A stretch of DNA of 64,000 nucleotides from Mucilaginibacter jinjuensis (GTDB lineage Bacteria > Bacteroidota > Bacteroidia > Sphingobacteriales > Sphingobacteriaceae), in assembly GCF_028596025.1 (NCBI RefSeq), contig NZ_CP117167.1:4092001-4156000 (forward strand), given 5' to 3'. Under the pieces are notes generated by a model, which was given only the letters and a program-made list of their open reading frames with translations, searched no databases and was not told the DNA's origin. This document shows, piece by piece, positions 18,225-26,376 of this stretch; within the stretch, counting starts at the first letter, position 1; every line of letters begins with the position of its first letter. Position numbers and translations under genes: made by a program.

Positions 18225-19121
18225 TTACCGTGCCACAGGTTCAATAAATATTTGCTTCATAAATGGGAACTCTGCCTGGATAGTTTTGGTGATCCTTTCA
18301 ATGGCATCGGTAATTTGCCGGGTGGTTAAATTATCTTTAAAAACAGTGTTTAATTGTAACAAAATCTCCTCAGGTGCCAGGTAGGTTGAGAAATGCTTTT
18401 TCACTTTAATCACCGCTTCATCAGCTTCTGCCAGGGCCACAACTTTTCTGATATTTTTAGGGCTTGGAGTTTCGCCCAACAGTAAGCTTTTGCTTTCGCG
18501 GATCAATACTGCTGAAATCGCAATCAGTATCAACCCAATGAGCATGGAGGCAAAACCATCAAAATATGGATTATGATATAATCGCCCCAGGAACACACCC
18601 CAAAAAGCTATGAATAAACCGAGCAGATCGCCAAAATCGCCCAGTAAAACAATGATGGTTGATGGGTCTTTAGTTTTAACAACGGCTTTCCAAAAGCTTA
18701 CCCGGCCTCGTTGCTGGTTAAACGCTTTGAGTGCGGCAATCATCGATACCATATTAAATACAAAGGCAATGGCCAGTGTAATATAGTTCCAGTTAGGACT
18801 GCCTTCAAATTCCGGGTTTTTAAGGCGGGTTAAGCCTTCGTAAAAAGAGATGCAGCCGCCCAAACTAAATATAACCAGCGATACAATAAACGACCAGAAA
18901 TACAGCTCTTTACCATAACCGAAAGGCCTTGTGGAATCGGGTCTTCTCTTACTTAGTTTAAAACCCAATATCAGCAAAAGCTGACTTATTGCATCAATGA
19001 TAGAATGGATCCCTTCTGCCAGCATAGAAGAACTGCCCGTAATGGCAGCCGCTATAAACTTAGAAGCCGCAATAAGCAGATCGACTATTAAGGAAACATA
19101 AATGAAGAACCTTGATTTCAT
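18225..19121 (-). CDS. Cation diffusion facilitator family transporter
   Basis: 298 residues from ATG at 19119-19121; a GTG two codons upstream is the alternative. There are about six membrane segments and a cytoplasmic C-terminal domain. Family marks are HSIIDAISQ in the second helix (the metal-site His-x3-Asp), STRPFGYGKELYFWSF, and YFDGFASMLIG in the fifth helix. CDF proteins export Zn, Fe, Co or related divalent ions by proton antiport; the ion cannot be told here. It stands alone, with a strong inverted repeat 7 bases upstream of its start. Confidence 0.85.
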   Translation of the reverse strand: MKSRFFIYVSLIVDLLIAASKFIAAAITGSSSMLAEGIHSIIDAISQLLLILGFKLSKRRPDSTRPFGYGKELYFWSFIVSLVIFSLGGCISFYEGLTRLKNPEFEGSPNWNYITLAIAFVFNMVSMIAALKAFNQQRGRVSFWKAVVKTKDPSTIIVLLGDFGDLLGLFIAFWGVFLGRLYHNPYFDGFASMLIGLILIAISAVLIRESKSLLLGETPSPKNIRKVVALAEADEAVIKVKKHFSTYLAPEEILLQLNTVFKDNLTTRQITDAIERITKTIQAEFPFMKQIFIEPVAR

Positions 19122-19127
19122 GGGCAC

Positions 19128-19148
19128 ACTTGTTAACAGCTAACAAGT
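19128..19148. promoter_or_regulatory. Inverted repeat at the CDF transporter start, possible operator
   Basis: ACTTGTTA-ACAGC-TAACAAGT is an exact 8-base inverted repeat with a 5-base spacer, starting 6 bases from the ATG of the efflux gene. It may be an operator for a metal-responsive regulator or an mRNA hairpin over the ribosome entry site. No regulator gene is adjacent. Confidence 0.45.
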
Positions 19149-19175
19149 TTATTGCCTTAATGTTGGGGTTGTTTA

Positions 19176-19245
19176 AGAGTAGCAGTGGCGAGTGGCAGTA
19201 GCAGTCCGTGAAAAAAGTGGCAGAGGCAAGTGGCAGTAGCAGTTT
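19176..19245. repeat. Short intergenic direct repeat
   Basis: AGTGGCAGTAGCAGT occurs exactly at 19191-19205 and 19229-19243, and partial forms (AGTAGCAGTGGC, AGTGGCAGAGGC) fill the gap. The block lies between the CDF start and the gluconokinase stop. It resembles the degenerate word repeats at 17041-17195 in style but not in sequence. Function unknown. Confidence 0.6.
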
Positions 19246-19295
19246 CATCAACGAATACATTCATTATCTAATTAACAAATCGCCAAATCAGCAAA

Positions 19296-20786
19296 TTATT
19301 TTTTCAACTGGTGCAGCATTTGCATCGAGCCCTTTAAATCCTCATAAAGTTTTTTGTATAGTGGGAAAATCTGTGTGTAAGTTTGATGATTATCTGTGTT
19401 AGGTTTTATCAAAACAGGTTTTTCAATAACCGGAAGTTGCTTATTGGGATATAAGGCCTGCATAGCCAAAAATATAGCGCCCATCGCCGAAGCGTCTTCA
19501 GATTGTAGCACCATCAATTTTTTCCCTGTAATATCGGCCAGTATTTGTACCCAGGTTTGCGAGGTGATAAAGCCACCGCTAATGTTGATCTGCTCGATTT
19601 CTGTAGATGCACCTTCCAATGAGTTTAATACATCATTCAGTGCAAAACAAATGCCTTCGAGCGCAGCTCTTAGAAAATGATTTTGGCCATGTTGCGGCTG
19701 GATATTCAGATATGCCCCGCTGCTGTTGGCATCCCATATTGGTGCGCGTTCGCCGTATAGATAAGGTAGAAATATGAGCCCGTCACTGCCTGCTGGCACG
19801 CCATCTATCGCTTTAAATAACGATTGATAACTATCTGAATTTAAATTGGATTGATTTAAAAACTTCTTCAATAACCAGTCTACCGCTATACCGCCATTGT
19901 TAACTGCGCCGCCGCTTACATAAGTCTTTTCATCCAACAGGTAGTTAAACGTCATGGCATGGTAGTTATAAACCGGTTGCGGGCCGGTAATACGCACAGC
20001 ACCGCTTGTACCAATGGTTAAGGCGGCCGTGCCGGGTTGGGTAACATAGCTGCCCATATTGGCACAGCAACCATCGCTTGCCCCTATTACAAATTGTGCT
20101 GTTGGGGGGATATTCAACAGACTGGCGCTTTTATCAACTAAGCCGGTACGCATATAGGTAGTATTAACCGCATCAGAAAGCTGATCTAACCGAACACCTG
20201 CCAATTTACACGCAGCATCGCTCCACGTAAGTTTCTTAATATCAAACAAGCCGGTTGCCGAAGCGATGGAGTAATCAGTCTCAAACCGGTTAAAAAGTTT
20301 ATGCCAGATATAGCCCTTAATAGATACAAATTTGTGTGTGCTGTTAAACAGATCTGCCTCGTTTTCTCTAAGCCAGATGAGTTTGCACAAGGGCGACATC
20401 GGATGTATCGGCGTACCTGTTTCTTTGTAAATAGCCTCGCCTTCGGCAGATGCCCTGATCCTTTCGGCAATTTCTTCGCTGCGTACATCGGCCCAGGTAA
20501 TCATCTGGCTTAAAGCTGCACCATTTTCATCCACCGGGATTAAACTGTGCATGGCGCTGCTGAAACTAATAGCCTGCGGTGATTGCTTGAGCTGTTGAAC
20601 AACATCCTGAACACATTTTACAAAGGCATCCCATATCAGGTCGGGGTTTTGCTCGCTATAATTAGGATGGGGTTGATAAATAGGATAATGATGCTGCGAT
20701 GATGCCAATACCACACCATTTAAGTTTAAGGCAACACCTTTAGTGCTACCTGTACCAATATCAATTCCTAAAATATATTGTTCCAT
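19296..20786 (-). CDS. gntK: Gluconokinase, FGGY carbohydrate kinase family
   Basis: 496 residues. The N-terminal ATPase motif LGIDIGTGSTKGVALN and the C-terminal FGGY block (NISGGFITSQTWVQILADI) frame a full-length kinase. ISFSSAMHSLIPVDENG, ITWADVRSEEIA and YKETGTPIHPMSPLCKL match the wording of Bacillus GntK rather than xylulose or glycerol kinases. It would phosphorylate gluconate to 6-phosphogluconate in the cytoplasm. No gluconate permease or 6-phosphogluconate dehydrogenase is adjacent; it is transcribed away from the SDR gene over a 218-base divergent region. Family is firm, gluconate as substrate is likely. Confidence 0.82.
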   Translation of the reverse strand: MEQYILGIDIGTGSTKGVALNLNGVVLASSQHHYPIYQPHPNYSEQNPDLIWDAFVKCVQDVVQQLKQSPQAISFSSAMHSLIPVDENGAALSQMITWADVRSEEIAERIRASAEGEAIYKETGTPIHPMSPLCKLIWLRENEADLFNSTHKFVSIKGYIWHKLFNRFETDYSIASATGLFDIKKLTWSDAACKLAGVRLDQLSDAVNTTYMRTGLVDKSASLLNIPPTAQFVIGASDGCCANMGSYVTQPGTAALTIGTSGAVRITGPQPVYNYHAMTFNYLLDEKTYVSGGAVNNGGIAVDWLLKKFLNQSNLNSDSYQSLFKAIDGVPAGSDGLIFLPYLYGERAPIWDANSSGAYLNIQPQHGQNHFLRAALEGICFALNDVLNSLEGASTEIEQINISGGFITSQTWVQILADITGKKLMVLQSEDASAMGAIFLAMQALYPNKQLPVIEKPVLIKPNTDNHQTYTQIFPLYKKLYEDLKGSMQMLHQLKK

Positions 20787-21004
20787 TTAAGTTTTCGGCT
20801 TGTATTTATTGGATAAACGTTGTGGTTGATCCGGGAGTGCAATTTGCAATTATATTTTTTGCTGCACGTACACGATGTGTAAAAATAAGTGTGGCAAATT
20901 AACCAAAAGATGCTGCGTTGAGGTTTTAATATTTATCTGTGATTTTAAAAACTAATTACTTTAAAGATTGGTTATTTAACCATAAATTAAAAAGATTAAC
21001 AACC

Positions 21005-22012
21005 ATGACTGAAGAAAATAAAACCATGCGCCGCCAGATTATAGGTGGCTTAGGTGCCGGCATAGCAGCGGCTGTTGCAGCCCCTGTGCTTTCTGCCCAG
21101 GCAGAACCGCACACAGAACGTACTGCTGTGCTTGATTTGCAGGACCCAACTACCAAGTACCCCAAACCACCATTTGAAGGACAGTCACAACCATGGCCGG
21201 GCTTAGCCAGCAAAATGAACCCGGTGCCCGATCATGGCGAGAAAAGTTATAAAGGATCTGGCCGTTTAATGGGTCGCAAAGCACTGATTACAGGTGGCGA
21301 TTCTGGAATGGGCCGTGCTGCCGCCATTGCTTATGCACGCGAAGGTGCTGATGTTGCCATCAACTATTTCCCAAGTGAGGAGCCCGATGCACGGGAAGTT
21401 GTTGCTTTAATTAAAGCTGAAGGACGCAAAGCAATAGCCATCCCAGGTGACTTACGCGACGAAGCTTTTTGCCAGAAACTAGTTGCACAGGCTGTAGAAG
21501 GTTTAGGTGGGTTAGATATTGTGGTAAACAATGCAGGCCGTCAACAATCGCATGCCTCGATCCTCGATATATCTACTGAACAATTCGATTGGACCATGAA
21601 GACCAATATTTATGCGCCGTTCTGGATCATCAAGGCAGCCCTGCCACATTTGAAACCCGGATCAGCCATTATCGGTACCACATCAGAACAGGCGTACGAC
21701 CCGTCACCAGACTTGTATGACTACGCCCAAACCAAAGCGGCAACCATGAACTATGTGAAATCACTGGCCAAACAACTGGGTCCAAAAGGAATCAGGGTTA
21801 ACGGTGTAGCACCCGGACCAATCTGGACACCCTTACAAGTTAGCGGTGGTGCAACCCAGGAAAAGTTAAAGCAATTTGGCGGGCAAACACCATTGGGTCG
21901 CCCTGGTCAACCTGCAGAATTAGCCTCCATATATGTGCAGTTAGCGGCAGGCGATGCCAGTTATGCAACCGGACAAGTATACGGCTCATCAGGCGGTGCA
22001 GGCCAACCATAA
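21005..22012 (+). CDS. SDR-family oxidoreductase with N-terminal signal-like segment (YhdF/GSP39 type)
   Basis: 335 residues from ATG at 21005 (MTEENKTMRRQIIGG); an upstream in-frame ATG at 20939 adds 22 residues without a family match. The first 40 residues hold a paired-Arg, Gly/Ala-rich hydrophobic stretch (MRRQIIGGLGAGIAAAVAAP) that looks like a Tat-type signal or an anchor. The SDR core begins at ALITGGDSGMGRAAAIAYA; the catalytic Tyr-x3-Lys is in YDYAQTKAATMNYVKSL, and VAPGPIWTPLQVSGG follows. YhdF/YdaD-like general-stress SDRs share the N-terminal extension with KYPKPPFEGQSQPWPG. Substrate unknown. Export with bound cofactor through Tat is an inference. Confidence 0.82.
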   Translation: MTEENKTMRRQIIGGLGAGIAAAVAAPVLSAQAEPHTERTAVLDLQDPTTKYPKPPFEGQSQPWPGLASKMNPVPDHGEKSYKGSGRLMGRKALITGGDSGMGRAAAIAYAREGADVAINYFPSEEPDAREVVALIKAEGRKAIAIPGDLRDEAFCQKLVAQAVEGLGGLDIVVNNAGRQQSHASILDISTEQFDWTMKTNIYAPFWIIKAALPHLKPGSAIIGTTSEQAYDPSPDLYDYAQTKAATMNYVKSLAKQLGPKGIRVNGVAPGPIWTPLQVSGGATQEKLKQFGGQTPLGRPGQPAELASIYVQLAAGDASYATGQVYGSSGGAGQP

Positions 22013-22031
22013 TCAATAAAGGATTAGAGAG

Positions 22032-22063
22032 AGATAGCGGGAGACTTGCGTCCCCCGTTATCT
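22032..22063. terminator. Probable bidirectional terminator between convergent genes
   Basis: AGATAGCGGG (22032-22041) pairs with CCCGTTATCT (22054-22063) with one G-T pair and a 12-base loop, followed by TTTAAAA. It lies between the stops of the SDR gene (22012) and the helicase gene (22064). Confidence 0.6.
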
Positions 22064-24151
22064 TTAAAATAGTTGTTCGGTACCTAAATAGGCATTGATA
22101 ACGCGGATAACCGAAGTGCCAATATCCAGGGCCTTACCCTTCCCTATCCCTTTAATAGCCGCCAACTCTTCCGTCGAGCGTGGCAGTTTACCTGCAATTA
22201 ATTTCAAGGTTCTTTCGGGTAAAATGGCGTGGTCTAAAACCTTTCGCTCGGCACTAAGTGTTTTACGCCAGTTTAACAGATCATCATAAAGCTGTGGATG
22301 GGCAAGCGGCAAACCGTCGGCTGTTTTAGCTCTTTGCACCGTTTTATATCCGGCATCTGCGGCATGCTTAGCCGTTAAATAGGCATCGGTAGTAAATGTT
22401 CCCTGGGCGACCAGAAACACTGCACGCCTGGTCATCAGCAGGTTCAGGCAATCATTTAACAAACCAATCAGCTTATCCTCGTTAATACTTATTTCCCATG
22501 GCGATGAAATCATGGTATGGATTACTTTGATTACCAGATCTATTTTTGGAATAAAATAACCTGCAGCTTTTTGTAACCGTTCTAAAAATACTTGTCTGCT
22601 ACCCGTATCATTATTTAAAACACTTACTTCCTGCCGGGTAAAGCGCTCTCCTATCTTAGCAATTTCCTGTAGTAAGATGGGATCCGTTTGCTCGTAATGT
22701 TGTTTTAGTGCGCCGTCGGGTAAATCAATAAGCACTTTTCCAACTTGTTTCCATTTATGGGTAATGGCCATAAAGTTCATCAGGTCTTCAACCAAACCAC
22801 GTTCGTAAATATGGACAGATTGCTCGAGCAATTGTGTATCAGGAGCCTTATCGGCAGCCGACTGCATAAAATTTATCACCTGGCTATCGGTAATAATATT
22901 GCGTTGCTGTACAGGGGCATTTAATATCAAACCCTCCAAACTGCGGCAACGGCTCAAAGCAACATAAGCCTGCCCATGCGCAAAAGCCGCGCTTACATCA
23001 ACAATAGCTTTATCGAAAGTTAAACCCTGGCTTTTATGGATAGTGATAGCCCATGCCAGCTTAACCGGGAATTGCGAAAACGAACCGGTGTTGGTTTCGG
23101 TTATTTTTTGATCTGATTGATTGAGGCCATATTTGATATTCTGCCATACTTCGGGCACGAGCTGAAATTCTGTAGCATCGTCTGTAAACTCCAGCAAAAT
23201 AGCTTCGCCGTTAATAGACTTTACAGTTGCCGTACGGCCATTATAATATTGCTTTTTGCCCGACGAATCATTTTTAGTGAACATTACCTGCGCACCTACT
23301 TTCAATTGCAGGTCTTCATCGGCCGGGTAAGCATCCTTAGGGAAATCGCCGGTAATTACGGCCTTAAAATGATAGAGTGTGCCTTCCAGCGTATCCAGGC
23401 GTTGACGGTTAATATCAAATACTAACTGATTGTGCGTGGTGAGTGTGATGTGATCGTCTTTACTTACAGCATTTGTATCCCCCTGATAACGCTCATTCAG
23501 CTTGTTAAGTAAAGTATCTTCTAATGCCGCATTCCTGATGCTATTTAAAATATCAATAAAAACGGGGTCCGACTGCCTGTAAACTTTGGTTAGCTCGAAG
23601 GTTACCAGCGGCATTACCCTAAACACCAGGCTATCGAAAAAATAAGGGCTTTGATAGTATTCCCGCAAAACAGGCCAATCCTGGTTGGTAACGGGTGGCA
23701 ACTGGTACAAATCGCCTATCATTAATACCTGTACACCACCAAAGGGGCGAGATGATCCGTTTACGCGTTGCAGGGCACGGTTCACATAATCGAGCAAATC
23801 GGCCCTAACCATACTGATCTCATCGATGATAAGCAGTTCGAGGCAGCGTAAGAGTTTTATTTTTTCGGGCGAATAGCTGTTCCGGCTTACCTCTTCGGTA
23901 TCTTCCATTACATTGCCCGGAGATAACGGTCCGAATGGGATCTGGAAAAAAGAGTGTAAAGTAACTCCGCCTGCATTTAATGCGGCAACGGCAGTGGGTG
24001 CAACGATAGCCAGATTTTTGGTTACATTATTTTTGATGTGCCGAAGCAGCGTGGTTTTACCCGTACCTGCTTTACCGGTTAAAAAGATGGGCTGATTGGT
24101 TTTTTTAACAAAATCTAAAATGAGTGTATCCCTTGCGTTTTCAGTTATCAT
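22064..24151 (-). CDS. PIF1-like superfamily 1 helicase with C-terminal HRDC domain
   Basis: 695 residues. Walker A FLTGKAGTGKTTLLRHI is near residue 30; LLIIDEISMVRADLLD is the Walker B/PIF1 signature; GDLYQLPPV follows; AWAITIHKSQGLTFDKAIVDV and AYVALSRCRSLEGLIL are the UvrD_C_2-type motifs V and VI. The last 75 residues (LKLIAGKLPRSTEELAAIKGIG) form an HRDC-type nucleic-acid-binding domain, with a helix-rich linker before it. It should be an ATP-dependent 5'-3' DNA helicase in genome maintenance. A minus-strand TATATTTG (TAnnTTTG) at 24195-24202 is a candidate -7 element 44 bases upstream of the ATG. Confidence 0.87.
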   Translation of the reverse strand: MITENARDTLILDFVKKTNQPIFLTGKAGTGKTTLLRHIKNNVTKNLAIVAPTAVAALNAGGVTLHSFFQIPFGPLSPGNVMEDTEEVSRNSYSPEKIKLLRCLELLIIDEISMVRADLLDYVNRALQRVNGSSRPFGGVQVLMIGDLYQLPPVTNQDWPVLREYYQSPYFFDSLVFRVMPLVTFELTKVYRQSDPVFIDILNSIRNAALEDTLLNKLNERYQGDTNAVSKDDHITLTTHNQLVFDINRQRLDTLEGTLYHFKAVITGDFPKDAYPADEDLQLKVGAQVMFTKNDSSGKKQYYNGRTATVKSINGEAILLEFTDDATEFQLVPEVWQNIKYGLNQSDQKITETNTGSFSQFPVKLAWAITIHKSQGLTFDKAIVDVSAAFAHGQAYVALSRCRSLEGLILNAPVQQRNIITDSQVINFMQSAADKAPDTQLLEQSVHIYERGLVEDLMNFMAITHKWKQVGKVLIDLPDGALKQHYEQTDPILLQEIAKIGERFTRQEVSVLNNDTGSRQVFLERLQKAAGYFIPKIDLVIKVIHTMISSPWEISINEDKLIGLLNDCLNLLMTRRAVFLVAQGTFTTDAYLTAKHAADAGYKTVQRAKTADGLPLAHPQLYDDLLNWRKTLSAERKVLDHAILPERTLKLIAGKLPRSTEELAAIKGIGKGKALDIGTSVIRVINAYLGTEQLF

Positions 24152-24283
24152 TTATCGTTTTTAAACCAATCTCTTTCACATAAAAAGATGTCACCAAATA
24201 TAATAAAATACTAATATTTTTAGTGAAAATTCTTTGAAAGATAAAGCTTTAAGGATGAAAATCTTGACTGTTATTCTAAACGT

Positions 24284-26191
24284 TTACTCTGCAATAACCA
24301 ACTTGCTCCAACCCTGCTCTCCGCCTTTTTTGATCTCTTTTTTACGGCTTTCCATCACCTTTTTAACCTTTAGCGCATAAGCCCAGCAGGTACCTTGCCT
24401 GATATCCAGCTTGCTCGATAACTGGTATGATGATATGGTACCCTTGCTCGAATACATAAGGTAAACGAGATAAAAAGCCTTGTTAATGGGGATGCGGTTG
24501 TGATGAAATATAGTGCGCTGCAAAACAGACTCTTCATAGCTGCATTTGGTACACCGCCTGCCATAAGGCGTACGGCCGGCACAATAATTGGTATTCTCGC
24601 AACGCGAACATTGGTAGCCATCAACCCATTTTAAATCGGCCAAAAATTGGTAGCAGGTTTCCTGATCGGGATACTTGGCGCTAAATTCCTCGAAGCTCAA
24701 TTCCGTTGATAAGGCCCTGGCATCAGTTACCTTTTTGATGTTGGTTTTAAGGTTGCTGTTATCCTTCTCGAGCAAAACATTCATTCTCGAAATTTCTTCG
24801 GCCTGCACTTCTAACTGGCTGTTTTGCGATAACAGCTCTTCATATTGCTGCTCAATTATTTCAGATTGTTGTACAATTTCTTCGGTCCGGGCTTTTACCT
24901 GGGCTTCCAGCTCCCGGTTAATAGAATCTTTTAGTTCTACATTCAGCGCCATTTGTTTCAGGATTTCTTCATGCGCTTTATCCTTTTCTTTTCTGAGCAA
25001 GCGAACCTGGTCGCCTATTGAGAAAGCAAGGAACACCATCTCGAACATAAAGCCCACACTTAAACTGTAATGCCCCAATATGCGGCCTACCAAATGATTT
25101 ACCCCGAGGGCTGTTGCCGATTTAAGAAGGAAGCTCAAAAACAAGAACGCATAGCCTACTACAAAAAACCGCGCAGGTTTAAAGCCGTTAGCCCAGATCC
25201 AGATACCCGTACCAAAAGCAATAATAAGCGGGATAAAATCGACAAACTTATAGATGAACAAGTTTTTATCAAACAAAAAGCAAAACACATAATAAACAGT
25301 TCTGAATGTTATCGCGGTGTTAATGATCACATTTAGCTTAGGCGCTTTAACTTTAACCTGTAGCAGCGTTTTAGTAAATTCTAAAGCAAACACGCTGATT
25401 AAAAACAGGAATGTACCGTAAGCATACTCGTTCCAGTTTGGCGAATTGGGCCATAGGTATTGATAAGCAATGCCATCAACACTTAACTCGTAAAAACCAA
25501 CACTTAAAATATAAAGTACATAAAACAGGTGCTGCAACTTTTTAACCGCAATAAACATGAGCATATTATGCAGGCAAAAAACGAGGATCATGCCGAAAAA
25601 GATGCCGAAGCATAAATATTCGGTTAGTGCATAATGGATAAAGTAATTTATGGTACGGTATACGATGATAACATTAACCCGCTCTTTCGATTTCAGCTTA
25701 AAGTAATATGTGTACTGGCCCGAAGCTTTGTCAAGCAATTTAAACTCAAAGTTTTTGTGTTTAAAAAACCGGCGGTTAAACTGATACGCAGCTCCCGACT
25801 CTGAGCTGATATAATTACCGTTAGCATCAGGCAAATAAGCCGTAATATGATTTGTAGTTTGATCAAAAAATTCGATCAGGCTCTCTTTCTGATTGGGTTG
25901 CCCGATAACATTTACCTTAATTTTATACCAGTAGGTTGATGGGGTATTATAATTTTTAGGATAGTTTCCGTTATTCTCCTGAAACCGGTTATCCAATTTA
26001 CCCGACCGGATCTCATCTATTGTAAATTTATCATCACTGTCTTCGAGCCATTTTATTTCCTGGTGGCTAAAAACGTGTTCGTTAGTTTGTGCAGTAATAT
26101 CAACTGTTTGCTGGCCAAAGCCAATAAAGCTGTACAGGCAACAAAGTATAAATACAATAGAAAAAACTCTCTTATGTAAAAGTTGGGGCAT
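24284..26191 (-). CDS. 7TM-DISM membrane sensor fused to an IS1595-type transposase zinc ribbon/HTH
   Basis: 635 residues. In order: signal peptide (1-27); an extracellular 7TMR-DISMED2-like beta domain (about 30-165, with YWYKIKVNV and LIEFFDQTTNHITAYLPD); seven membrane helices (about 185-400); a long coiled coil (about 405-490); then TDARALSTELSFEEFSAKY; a zinc ribbon C-x2-C-x15-C-x2-C (CSRC to CTKC, about 525-550); and a helical block (PINKAFYLVYLMYSSKGTIS, then SYQLSSKLDIRQGTCWAYALK). The last two parts match the DNA-binding front of IS1595/ISXO2 transposases, but the DDE catalytic domain is absent. I infer a membrane-tethered transcription regulator. A close paralogue lies at 52184-54112. 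It is followed downstream by no operon partner; the alginate-lyase-fold gene lies just upstream on the same strand with a terminator between. Confidence 0.8.
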   Translation of the reverse strand: MPQLLHKRVFSIVFILCCLYSFIGFGQQTVDITAQTNEHVFSHQEIKWLEDSDDKFTIDEIRSGKLDNRFQENNGNYPKNYNTPSTYWYKIKVNVIGQPNQKESLIEFFDQTTNHITAYLPDANGNYISSESGAAYQFNRRFFKHKNFEFKLLDKASGQYTYYFKLKSKERVNVIIVYRTINYFIHYALTEYLCFGIFFGMILVFCLHNMLMFIAVKKLQHLFYVLYILSVGFYELSVDGIAYQYLWPNSPNWNEYAYGTFLFLISVFALEFTKTLLQVKVKAPKLNVIINTAITFRTVYYVFCFLFDKNLFIYKFVDFIPLIIAFGTGIWIWANGFKPARFFVVGYAFLFLSFLLKSATALGVNHLVGRILGHYSLSVGFMFEMVFLAFSIGDQVRLLRKEKDKAHEEILKQMALNVELKDSINRELEAQVKARTEEIVQQSEIIEQQYEELLSQNSQLEVQAEEISRMNVLLEKDNSNLKTNIKKVTDARALSTELSFEEFSAKYPDQETCYQFLADLKWVDGYQCSRCENTNYCAGRTPYGRRCTKCSYEESVLQRTIFHHNRIPINKAFYLVYLMYSSKGTISSYQLSSKLDIRQGTCWAYALKVKKVMESRKKEIKKGGEQGWSKLVIAE

Positions 26192-26311
26192 TCTTAAAAT
26201 TTATAATTATTAGGGTTATAACCGGTCTTTATACTTTTACTTGTACCGGCCATAATTGGTTGCCGTAATATTACTGTTTTTTAAAAATAGTTGTCAAATA
26301 ATACTACCAAC

Positions 26312-26348
26312 AAACAGACACTGCCCTTAAAACGGGTAGTGTCTGTTT
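26312..26348 (-). terminator. Terminator of the alginate-lyase-fold gene
   Basis: AAACAGACACTGCCC (26312-26326) pairs with GGGTAGTGTCTGTTT (26334-26348) apart from one G-T pair, with a 7-base loop. It lies 29 bases beyond the stop at 26377 and 121 bases before the start of the sensor gene, so it separates the two transcripts. Confidence 0.75.
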
Positions 26349-26376
26349 TTGATTCTTATATCTTAACCAGACCGTA

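Noticed and set aside
24284..24700. Zinc-ribbon/helical tail as the remains of an IS1595-family insertion sequence
   Set aside because: The frame is continuous with the sensor, no DDE domain, terminal inverted repeats or target duplication is visible, and an intact paralogue exists at 52184-54112.
24675..25070. 131-codon plus-strand open frame
   Set aside because: Ser-rich antisense shadow of the coiled coil in the first sensor gene.
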